Below are positions 16,980 through 23,422 of a stretch of 23,829 bases of DNA, in pieces (within the stretch, counting starts at the first letter, position 1; every line of letters starts with the position of its first letter). The position numbers and the translations under genes are program-made. The DNA is from a virus, in the IMG/VR virus record IMGVR_UViG_3300018424_000258, positions 1 through 23,829 of that record; one strand, 5' to 3'. The notes beneath the pieces were generated by a model. It did no database searches. It was not told the origin of the DNA and was given only the letters and a program-made list of their open reading frames with translations.

Positions 16980-18173
16980 ATGTCAACATTTTATAAAGAA
17001 TCTGATTCTGAATCAACTGAAAATCTATATGATAAAGGAATTGTTTATCGTTCTGAACTATTGCAACTAGCTCAAAAATATTCTTGCCTTGTAGATTTTA
17101 ATTTTGCAGAAAAGTTCTTATATGGCAGAGTAAACAGAGACTTTGTTTCTATTGAACCAAATCAAGGATTTGTAAGTATAGAATCTTTGCGACAATCTGA
17201 CAGCACAACTGGAAGAATAAAAGTTATGTCTTTTGTTGCTCTTGCATTTAATATGTTACACAGACATTTTGAAAGATCGGCACAGACTGGCAAGATACGA
17301 AAATCAGATCCATATTTGTCTACTCTCAAACCATATGAGGGATACCAAAACTCGAATACAGCTTATGCAAATTATTTCAATAGTGTTGTTTCAGCCATGA
17401 AAACACTAAAAAATGAAAAAAAAGCTGTAATAACAAATTTTGATGAGTTTATAGAATTTTTGAAAAGTTTTTCTAAATCTGTTGGTCGATCATTTCCAAT
17501 AACAAAAACAGGTTTTGTGAGAAGTCGATATAACTCAATAATGAATAATGGCTTGTCAATTGAAATATCTGATTTGGTATATGAAAACGATGATCAAAAA
17601 ATTACAGATTTTGTTGAATCTCCAAATTTTGAATATTACTTAAATGCTTGCAATTCTTTTGGTTTTATGGTTGATATAAATGCACCATGGAGAATAGTGG
17701 CAGACTTGGATTCAATAGCGATGCAAGATTTTGCTAAAAGATTTGGCTATGCAAACACAGACTCAGTAATTAATATTGCATTCAGAACAGTTCATTATTC
17801 ATATTATACAAACTTACAATCACAATTATTAAATTTATATAATATACTTTCAAGTAAAGCAACAAAAATTGATGATTGTACTGGAAAAATAATTATTATT
17901 ACACCAAAAGAATACACTATAGAACAAATTAATAATTTATATAATGAAAGTTATTTTATAAAGTTATATTGTATGTTAAGATTTTTAGAAGAAGAAGATC
18001 AACATACAAAAGCAAAGCAGGATCTAATTATAACCGATATTGTGAATTTGTCAAGGGTAAAAGATCTTCGCACTGCTCTTGGCTACTTTGAAAGATTTGT
18101 ATCTCAACCGTTTGACTACAGAGGATCCCTGAGTTATATTGTTAGGGACAGAGCAAAACGTGAGGACGGATGA
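16980..18173 (+). CDS. Probable virion-associated protein of unknown role, T4-like family
   Basis: This 397-residue protein starts directly after the hub-like TAA. The central section has FVRSRYNSIMNNGLSIEI (about 179-196), then EYYLNACNSFGFMVDINAPWRIVADLDS (about 219-246) and a MQDFAKRFGYANTDSV helix. I recognise this combination from uncharacterised proteins of marine T4-like phages, usually encoded near baseplate genes. There is no catalytic motif, signal peptide or membrane segment. It is mostly helical and AT-rich in codon use like its upstream neighbour. Its stop overlaps the polymerase start (ATGA), so translation of the polymerase is coupled to it. Confidence 0.6.
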   Translation: MSTFYKESDSESTENLYDKGIVYRSELLQLAQKYSCLVDFNFAEKFLYGRVNRDFVSIEPNQGFVSIESLRQSDSTTGRIKVMSFVALAFNMLHRHFERSAQTGKIRKSDPYLSTLKPYEGYQNSNTAYANYFNSVVSAMKTLKNEKKAVITNFDEFIEFLKSFSKSVGRSFPITKTGFVRSRYNSIMNNGLSIEISDLVYENDDQKITDFVESPNFEYYLNACNSFGFMVDINAPWRIVADLDSIAMQDFAKRFGYANTDSVINIAFRTVHYSYYTNLQSQLLNLYNILSSKATKIDDCTGKIIIITPKEYTIEQINNLYNESYFIKLYCMLRFLEEEDQHTKAKQDLIITDIVNLSRVKDLRTALGYFERFVSQPFDYRGSLSYIVRDRAKREDG

Positions 18174-19360
18174 TATTCCAAACACTTGATGACAAATCAG
18201 AATGTGTTGGTGTCTATGTTGATGGAAAGCTGAATTTTGACAGTATTCCAACAGGACTTACCAAGACATGGAAATACACAGGCTCCATAACTGATCCCAA
18301 TATCAGATATGCTTGGCTGTATTGTGGTGGCAAAAAGCTTGAGGAAGTCTGCCCACCAGAACTAAAAGAAGAGCTTTCTGAACTACAGAAAACTTTCAAG
18401 GCTTATCTCAAATCGTTTCAGATTGCCAAGATCAACTTGACAGATAACTGCTTCTTTGATCTCGTGCCAAGCGACTTCTTGTTACAGTTTTGTGAAATGA
18501 GAAATAACATCACAGAGCACGTCTTTGAGACCTACTCACCACCACAAAACTACGATCACCTTGATCGTACTTACAAGTTGCTACATAAGATCAGATACCA
18601 GAAGTTGAACATCAATGTAGATGGCTGCCGCCACCTAATGACCACTACAAGCGACCGAGAAGACATCAGAATGCTTGTAAAAAATAAGTCGCACTACGTT
18701 GACTATAATCTTTTTGGAACTGTCACAGGGCGTCTTACAACCAAAAGAACAAGCAATCCTATTCTGACCATGAAGTCAAAGTTTCGTGAACTAATCAAGC
18801 CCACAAACGACTGGCTTGTGTCTTTCGACTACAATGGCGCAGAGGTCAGAACCTTTTTGTCGCTCTCGGGGCATGGGCAACCAGAAGAAGACATTCACTT
18901 GTGGAACATGAGACACCTTTACAGGGATCATCCCATTGATCGTGATGAGGCGAAGGTCCGCTTTTTCTCGTCATTCTACAATTACAACGATATGTCCCTA
19001 AACGGCTCTGTTTATAATCGTGAGCGTGTCATCGGTGACTATTTCTATGGTGATCGTGTCAAAACAACCTTTGGTCGTGAAATTCCTGTTGATGAGCGCA
19101 GAGCTTTCAACTATATCATCCAGAGCACCACTGCCGATCTCACTATCGATCGTGCTGTAGAATTTGATCGCGTCCTTCAAAATACAGAATCAAAGGTTGC
19201 TTTCATTGTTCATGATGAAATTGTCCTTGACATTAAGGAAGAAGACAAATATCTTATACCTGAACTAAAGGAGGTGTTTGAAAACAATAAACTTGGCAGA
19301 TTTATGGCAAATGTAAAGGCAGGCAAGAACTACGGAAAGTTGAAGGAATTGAAACTATGA
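18170..19360 (+). CDS. Compact family A DNA polymerase, no 3'-5' exonuclease domain
   Basis: The 396-residue product has the palm/fingers motifs of Pol I-type enzymes. TGRLTTKRTSNPILTM (about 186-201) matches the TGRLSS-PNLQNIP region. Motif A is SFDYNGAEVR with catalytic D220. Motif B is R258...K262...F266...Y270, keeping the exact R-K-F-Y spacing of the O helix. Motif C is VHDE with H348, D349 and E350. Aligning D220 to E. coli D705 leaves only a thumb-sized N-terminus, so no proofreading domain is present. Gaps between motifs are shorter than in E. coli Pol I (38 against 49, and 90 against 127). T4 itself uses family B gp43. The 5' nuclease is encoded separately at 22431. Start ATG 18170 overlaps the preceding stop by 4 nt, with GAGG at 18162. 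Confidence 0.85.
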   Translation: MIFQTLDDKSECVGVYVDGKLNFDSIPTGLTKTWKYTGSITDPNIRYAWLYCGGKKLEEVCPPELKEELSELQKTFKAYLKSFQIAKINLTDNCFFDLVPSDFLLQFCEMRNNITEHVFETYSPPQNYDHLDRTYKLLHKIRYQKLNINVDGCRHLMTTTSDREDIRMLVKNKSHYVDYNLFGTVTGRLTTKRTSNPILTMKSKFRELIKPTNDWLVSFDYNGAEVRTFLSLSGHGQPEEDIHLWNMRHLYRDHPIDRDEAKVRFFSSFYNYNDMSLNGSVYNRERVIGDYFYGDRVKTTFGREIPVDERRAFNYIIQSTTADLTIDRAVEFDRVLQNTESKVAFIVHDEIVLDIKEEDKYLIPELKEVFENNKLGRFMANVKAGKNYGKLKELKL

Positions 19361-20217
19361 TTTCGCTGATAGGCATAGGCGAAGCAGGCTGCAATATGGT
19401 TTCTCTATTCGAGAACCATAAAGAATATAATTGTTTCTTGTTCTCTCCTGAGCAAGAAAACACAAAGTATACGAGAAAATTACCAAGAGTAGCAAAAGCA
19501 GAAGATTGTGAGAGAGAGGCACCCAAACTATCTTCTTACAAGACAAAAGAAGCAATACAAAGCAGAGTTCAGGTGTTCCTTTGCGGATCATCATTTTCTG
19601 CGAACTATACACTGGCAATACTGGAACAGATAAAGGACAGGCAGATAGACATTTTCTACATAAAGCCAGATGTAGACCTATTAATTGGAGAAGTAAAATT
19701 ACAAGAGAGAGCAATCTTTGGTATCCTACAAGAATACGCAAGATCTGGTTTGTTCAACAGTTTTACAATCTTCTCTAACCCAGCCATCGAGAAGACAATA
19801 GGTGAGATACCAATAAAAAAATACTTTGAGATGATAAACAAAAACATCTATTATGCTGTTCATTATCTAAATGTATTTGATCATACGACACCGCTTGTAG
19901 GTAATCTTTCCAAGCCCTCAGAGGTACAGAAAATACGCTCTGTTGGCATCATTTCGGTTGACAAACTAAGCGAGCAATGGTACTATGATTTACAGGAAGA
20001 TCGTGACGTAGCATACTATTTATGTATAGCAACTGAGCGCTTAGAGAACGATGGCAAGCTTCATGCGAAGGTAGTCCAGAGTCTCAAAAGCAAACCCCGG
20101 AATGCATTCAAGAATGTGACTTATGCTATCTATGAGTCACCCTACGAAAGCGATTTTGGATTCTGCGTAGCACATACAAATTTTATTCAAGGATTAGTAC
20201 TTGACAGCACAGGCTGA
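19357..20217 (+). CDS. Divergent FtsZ/tubulin-fold protein
   Basis: The 286-residue product looks like a reduced FtsZ/tubulin protein. Residues 2-19 contain LIGIGEAGCNMV, matching the FtsZ T1 loop pattern GxGxxGxNxV. A second strand CFLFSPEQEN (26-35) sits where FtsZ has AVNTD. CGSSFSANYTLAILEQI (76-92) lies where FtsZ has GGGTGTGAAPVIAE. Then come a strand with KP (about 98-105) like TKPF, a helix, FTIFSNPAIEKTIGEIP (136-152) like VIPNDKLL, and a long helix like FtsZ H7-H8. The T4 phosphate loop lost most glycines and no NxDxxD T7 loop is visible, so GTP hydrolysis is doubtful. Its ATG overlaps the polymerase stop by 4 nt, with AAGGAA at 19343. A general Rossmann-type protein is the alternative. 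Confidence 0.55.
   Translation: MISLIGIGEAGCNMVSLFENHKEYNCFLFSPEQENTKYTRKLPRVAKAEDCEREAPKLSSYKTKEAIQSRVQVFLCGSSFSANYTLAILEQIKDRQIDIFYIKPDVDLLIGEVKLQERAIFGILQEYARSGLFNSFTIFSNPAIEKTIGEIPIKKYFEMINKNIYYAVHYLNVFDHTTPLVGNLSKPSEVQKIRSVGIISVDKLSEQWYYDLQEDRDVAYYLCIATERLENDGKLHAKVVQSLKSKPRNAFKNVTYAIYESPYESDFGFCVAHTNFIQGLVLDSTG
19958..19986 (+). promoter_or_regulatory. Sigma70-type promoter inside the FtsZ-like gene
   Basis: TTGACA (19958-19963), a 17-nt spacer and TACTAT (19981-19986) with an extended -10 TG (19978-19979). It lies in coding sequence 371 nt before the gp32-like start, upstream of two more promoters of the same design. It could be a chance match. Confidence 0.45.
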
Positions 20218-20229
20218 TCACGTTACATT
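20201..20229 (+). promoter_or_regulatory. Sigma70-type promoter P1 for the gp32-like gene
   Basis: TTGACA (20201-20206), 17-nt spacer, TACATT (20224-20229). The stop codon of the FtsZ-like gene lies inside the spacer. It is the upstream copy of a tandem pair. Confidence 0.7.
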
Positions 20230-20276
20230 AGAGATGAGCAAGGGAACGCTCTAAACATCACCCAAAACAAATACGC

Positions 20277-20305
20277 TTGACAGGACTTGGAGAGCGTGTT
20301 ACATT
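20277..20305 (+). promoter_or_regulatory. Sigma70-type promoter P2 for the gp32-like gene
   Basis: TTGACA (20277-20282), 17-nt spacer and TACATT (20300-20305) with an extended -10 TG at 20297-20298. GAGCGT (20292-20297) and ACGCTC (20319-20324) form an inverted repeat around the -10 box, a possible operator. The leader to ATG 20357 would be about 45 nt. Confidence 0.75.
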
Positions 20306-20356
20306 GAGATGGCGAGGAACGCTCGTCATACTATAGCCCAACACAAGGAGAACATT

Positions 20357-21118
20357 ATGGGAATCAACATGGAACTTATGCGGAAGAAGCTCGCCGCACT
20401 TCGTGGAGAAGGAAAGAGCGACCGAACCAGTGTGTGGTTCAAGCCAGAAGAGGGAGATACTGACATTCGTATCGTACCCGCAGCAGACGGAGACCCACTC
20501 AAGGAAGTCTTCTTCCACTACAACATCGAAGGTCATCGCGCTGGTGTGATGTGCCCGAAGCGCAACTTCGGTGAAGAGTGCCCGATTTGCGATTTTGCAT
20601 CACAGCTTTGGCGTGATGGTACTGAAAGCAACGACGAGGAAACCAAGAAGCTTGCAAAGTCTCTCTTTGTTCGCACTCGTTACTTCTCACCGGTAGTTGT
20701 TCGTGGTCTTGAGTCCGAGGGCATCAAGGTCTATGGTTACGGCAAACAGGCATACGAACTGCTTCTTGGTTACATCCTTGACCCAGAGTATGGTGACATC
20801 ACCGATCCCAAGGGCGGCACTGACATCACTATCACCTACACCAAGCCAACTCGTCCGGGTGCATACCCACAAACCAACATGAAGATGCGTCGTAACACCA
20901 CTGCACTTCTTGAGGATGCAGACGCAATTCCGGGTCTGCTCCAGAACATGCCCGACATTGACGCACTTTTCACCCGTCATAGCCCGAAGGAAGTCAGTGC
21001 AATTCTTGACTCCATGCTTTCGGGTGACAAGTCTGCTGAGTCTCGTTCCCGTGAGACTACACAATACAACCAGAAGTCAAGCGTTGATAAGGCGTTTGAT
21101 GATCTGATGGCTGGCTAG
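20357..21118 (+). CDS. 32: Single-stranded DNA-binding protein (T4 gp32-like)
   Basis: This 254-residue protein coats ssDNA in replication and recombination and partners with UvsX. The N-terminus MELMRKKLAALRG is a basic helix like the cooperative (LAST) region of gp32. The zinc site is H54-x11-C66-x8-C75-x2-C78, almost the T4 spacing (H64, C77, C87, C90). The core continues with KSLFVRTRYFSPVVVRG and KVYGYGKQAYELLLGYI, resembling gp32 strands. The C-terminus has a short acidic piece (DKAFDDLMAG) that fits a protein-contact tail. T4 gp32 is 301 residues. I prefer ATG 20357 with AAGGAG at 20345-20350 over an in-frame ATG at 20309, which lies 4 nt after the P2 -10 box and so would not be on that transcript. 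Two or three promoters precede it. Confidence 0.88.
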   Translation: MGINMELMRKKLAALRGEGKSDRTSVWFKPEEGDTDIRIVPAADGDPLKEVFFHYNIEGHRAGVMCPKRNFGEECPICDFASQLWRDGTESNDEETKKLAKSLFVRTRYFSPVVVRGLESEGIKVYGYGKQAYELLLGYILDPEYGDITDPKGGTDITITYTKPTRPGAYPQTNMKMRRNTTALLEDADAIPGLLQNMPDIDALFTRHSPKEVSAILDSMLSGDKSAESRSRETTQYNQKSSVDKAFDDLMAG

Positions 21119-21140
21119 TAAAAGCGTACCGCTCCAGTCG

Positions 21141-21169
21141 CCCCCACCCCTAAAAAGGTGGGGGTTTTT
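21141..21169 (+). terminator. Rho-independent terminator after the gp32-like gene
   Basis: CCCCCACC (21141-21148) and GGTGGGGG (21157-21164) form an 8-bp stem with an 8-nt loop, followed by TTTTTG. It separates the ssDNA-binding gene from the UvsX promoter, which starts 3 nt after the T-run. Confidence 0.92.
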
Positions 21170-21171
21170 GT

Positions 21172-21200
21172 TTGCACTTTTGCTTTTGGTATGTTATAAT
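21172..21200 (+). promoter_or_regulatory. Sigma70-type promoter of the UvsX gene
   Basis: TTGCAC (21172-21177), 17-nt spacer and a perfect TATAAT (21195-21200) with extended -10 TG at 21192-21193. Transcription should begin near 21207, leaving a leader of about 60 nt before ATG 21269. Confidence 0.85.
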
Positions 21201-21207
21201 TACTAAT

Positions 21208-21219
21208 GAGCTTCGGCTC
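21208..21219 (+). other. UUCG-tetraloop hairpin at the 5' end of the UvsX message
   Basis: GAGC-TTCG-GCTC forms a 4-bp stem with a UUCG loop, closed by C-G, an unusually stable combination. It begins one base after the predicted transcription start, so the message would start with this hairpin, followed by an A-rich unstructured stretch up to the ribosome site AAAGGAG (21256-21262). A 5' end protection role is plausible. Confidence 0.6.
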
Positions 21220-21268
21220 GAAATTAAAGAAAAATAAAGAAAAGAAAAATTAAATAAAGGAGAACTAT

Positions 21269-22387
21269 ATGGCTAAAGCAACAGCTAAGGCTGGGCGTGT
21301 ATCTATGTCCGATCTTAGAGCAATGATAAACAAGAAGGCAAAGCGTAATGTCGCACATGACCTTCGTGAAGATAACCCGACAGAAGTAAAGTTATGGATT
21401 CCTACAGGATCTCGATGGCTTGACTCAATTATCTGCAAGGGCAAGTACGCAGGTATTCCAGTTGGAAAGGTAACAGAACTTGCAGGACTTGAGGCAACAG
21501 GTAAGTCTTTCCTCGCAGCACAGATTGCAGCAAATGCACAGAAGATGGGTATTGGAGTTGTATACTTTGATTCAGAGTCTGCAATTGATCCCGGTTTTTT
21601 GGAACGTGCAGGTTGTGATCTAGAAACACTTATGTATATTCAGACACCATCTGTTGAGTTTGTGCTTGAGACAATTGAAGACATTCTTGGTGCGACAGAC
21701 GACAAGATGTTATTTATCTGGGACTCCCTCGCATTCACTCCCTCAGTATCAGATGTTGAAGGGGACTTCAACCCACAATCTTCAGTGGCAACCAAGGCAC
21801 GTATTCTTGCCAAGGGTATGTCAAAGTTGATTGTGCCGCTTGCAGATAAACAGGCAACTTTCCTTGTCCTCAACCAGTTGAAGACAAACATCCCACAGGG
21901 ACCGATGGCTCGTCAAATTGCAATGACAACCCCTTACATCACTCCGGGCGGTAAGGCAATGCACTACTCCTATTCTCTTCGTATCTGGCTTACAGGTCGT
22001 AAGAGCAAGGCAGCATACATCGAAGATGACAACGGTTTCCGTATTGGATCCGAGGTTAAGGTAAAACTTGAAAAGTCTCGCTTTGGAACACAGGGAAGAA
22101 ACTGTACATTCCGTATTCTTTGGGGAACAGACCATGTTGGCGTTCAAGATGAGGCATCTTGGTTTGAGGCTCTCAAGAACTTTATGGATGTTTCAGGTTC
22201 TTGGTATACTTTTCAGCATGGCAGCTACTCCAAGCGGTTCCAGCCCAGCAAGTGGGTAACTCTTCTTGAGAAAGACGAAGAATTTAAGAAGCATGTTATG
22301 GAAAAGATGGATGAAGTTGTAGTCCAGAAGTTTGATAAGCGTGAAGGCGATGCTTCAGAGTTCTATGAGGTAGACAAAGCCTCTTGA
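21269..22387 (+). CDS. uvsX: UvsX/RecA-like recombinase
   Basis: A 372-residue strand-exchange ATPase that forms filaments on ssDNA for recombination-dependent replication and repair. Walker A is GLEATGKS (73-80), the catalytic glutamate lies in FDSES (E103), and Walker B is MLFIWDS with D152. Motifs typical of RecA follow: FLVLNQLKTNI (about 204-214) and PYITPGGKAMHYSYSLRIWL with the GGKA loop (about 225-245). The length is near T4 UvsX (391). ATG 21269 follows AAAGGAG at 6 nt spacing. It has its own promoter and stands between the gp32-like protein and the 5' nuclease. Its TGA is part of the -35 box of the next promoter. Confidence 0.95.
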   Translation: MAKATAKAGRVSMSDLRAMINKKAKRNVAHDLREDNPTEVKLWIPTGSRWLDSIICKGKYAGIPVGKVTELAGLEATGKSFLAAQIAANAQKMGIGVVYFDSESAIDPGFLERAGCDLETLMYIQTPSVEFVLETIEDILGATDDKMLFIWDSLAFTPSVSDVEGDFNPQSSVATKARILAKGMSKLIVPLADKQATFLVLNQLKTNIPQGPMARQIAMTTPYITPGGKAMHYSYSLRIWLTGRKSKAAYIEDDNGFRIGSEVKVKLEKSRFGTQGRNCTFRILWGTDHVGVQDEASWFEALKNFMDVSGSWYTFQHGSYSKRFQPSKWVTLLEKDEEFKKHVMEKMDEVVVQKFDKREGDASEFYEVDKAS

Positions 22388-22412
22388 CAGCGTGCCTCCA
22401 CCCTGTTATATT
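22384..22412 (+). promoter_or_regulatory. Sigma70-type promoter of the 5' nuclease gene
   Basis: A perfect TTGACA (22384-22389), 17-nt spacer and TATATT (22407-22412) with extended -10 TG at 22404-22405. Transcription would start near 22419, only about 12 nt before ATG 22431. Confidence 0.85.
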
Positions 22413-22424
22413 ATGGGGTGGAGG
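22395..22424 (+). promoter_or_regulatory. Hairpin that would mask the ribosome binding site of the 5' nuclease gene
   Basis: CCTCCACCC (22395-22403) is perfectly complementary to GGGTGGAGG (22416-22424), with a 12-nt AT-rich loop. The right arm contains GGAGG, the Shine-Dalgarno site for ATG 22431. The promoter -10 box lies in the loop, so transcripts from that promoter lack the left arm. Only read-through messages from UvsX would fold. There is no T-run, so a terminator is unlikely. Confidence 0.7.
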
Positions 22425-22430
22425 TAATCT

Positions 22431-23396
22431 ATGAAGCGTGTACTCGTTATCGACGCCCTCAATATGTTTTTGAGGGCGTTTATTGTTGATCCCAGTCTGT
22501 CTCAGCACGGACAGCCAATCGGTGGCATCAAGGGATCATTCAAGATTTTACAAAAATTGGTAAGAATTACAAAGCCAAATGAAATTGTTATCTGCTGGGA
22601 TGGACCCAATGGTTCACAAAAGCGTAAGACTCTGAACTCAAACTACAAAGAAGGTCGTAAGCCCCTGCGTTTGAACCGCGCTGTTCACAATCTAACTGAA
22701 AATGAAGAGCTACAGAACAAATTGTGGCAGCAGATGAGAACAATTGAATACTTCAACCACATGCCCATCATTCAGCTTATGTTGGAAAGGGTTGAGGCAG
22801 ATGATATCATTTCGTATGTTTGTAATTCTCGACATTATGATGGTTGGCAAAAGGTAATTGTCTCAAACGACAAGGACTTCTTGCAATTGTGTGACGAGGA
22901 AACTGTAGTCTACAGACCAACGACAGATAAGATTGAAACAAAGAAGACTGTGGTTGAGTCACTCGGTATCCATCCGACAAACATGGCTCTCGCCCGCGCA
23001 ATGGTTGGTGACTCAAGCGATAACCTTCCGGGTGTTAGTCGTGTTGGCTTCAAAACAATTGCTGGTAAGCTACCCTTTATGGCAGAGGAGCGTTCTATCA
23101 CAATTGATGAACTCATTGATCATTGTGAGAACATAGAATCAAAACTAAAAGTTTATAAGAACATTGTTAGTTCTCGTGCCCTTATCGAACACAACTACGA
23201 CATGATGCAGCTATATTCTCCTCTTATCTCTGTTCAGGGCAAGCAGACCATTGATTATGGGCTTGAAAACTTTGAATGTGATTTTCAAAAAACAGAACTT
23301 CTCAGGCTTATGTTAGAAGATGGCTTTGGTGAGTTAAATTGGGAAGAGTTAAAAACATTCCTAAACAAAATTTCAAGGGAATGTAATGAGAAATGA
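22431..23396 (+). CDS. rnh: 5'-3' exonuclease / flap nuclease (T4 RNase H and Pol I 5'-nuclease family)
   Basis: The 321-residue product would remove RNA primers and flaps. Acidic metal-binding residues are in place: D8 (VLVIDALN), D57 (ICWDGPNG), E122/D124/D125 (VEADDI), D147/D149 (SNDKDF), D194/D197 (VGDSSDNLPGV). The helical-arch stretch NYKEGRKPLR (71-80) and the helix-hairpin-helix after DNLPGVSRVG (about 198-210) complete the family pattern. T4 RNase H has 305 residues. Given the polymerase at 18170 lacks this domain, the two may act together in trans as in Pol I. Start ATG 22431 has GGAGG 6 nt upstream. The gene symbol follows T4; orthology rests on motifs. Confidence 0.88.
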   Translation: MKRVLVIDALNMFLRAFIVDPSLSQHGQPIGGIKGSFKILQKLVRITKPNEIVICWDGPNGSQKRKTLNSNYKEGRKPLRLNRAVHNLTENEELQNKLWQQMRTIEYFNHMPIIQLMLERVEADDIISYVCNSRHYDGWQKVIVSNDKDFLQLCDEETVVYRPTTDKIETKKTVVESLGIHPTNMALARAMVGDSSDNLPGVSRVGFKTIAGKLPFMAEERSITIDELIDHCENIESKLKVYKNIVSSRALIEHNYDMMQLYSPLISVQGKQTIDYGLENFECDFQKTELLRLMLEDGFGELNWEELKTFLNKISRECNEK

Positions 23397-23409
23397 CACT
23401 ATTTACTAC
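23397..23409 (+). promoter_or_regulatory. Candidate late-promoter element CACTATTTACTAC (second exact copy)
   Basis: Exact 13-nt copy of the element at 2133-2145. It begins immediately after the 5' nuclease stop and ends 13 nt before ATG 23423. It suggests that the following gene is expressed like the structural genes. Confidence 0.35.
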
Positions 23410-23422
23410 CGAGGTGTAGTAA

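Larger units (their letters stand above)
20200..20324 (+). repeat. Tandem duplication of a promoter segment (about 50 nt, 76 nt apart)
   Basis: Units at about 20200-20251 and 20276-20324 share CTTGACAG, GTTACATT, GAGATG, AGG and AACGCTC in the same order and nearly the same spacing. The similarity extends past the -35 and -10 boxes into the initial transcribed sequence, so this looks like a duplication or conserved regulatory cassette rather than two unrelated promoters. Confidence 0.7.

Noticed and set aside
18437-18442. TTGACA inside the polymerase gene
   Set aside because: No -10-like sequence at 16-18 nt spacing, so it is not a supported promoter.
20309-20356. Upstream start for the gp32-like protein
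   Set aside because: ATG 20309 lies 4 nt after the P2 -10 box, so it is not within that transcript, and it lacks a ribosome site. ATG 20357 with AAGGAG begins the expected gp32-type helix.
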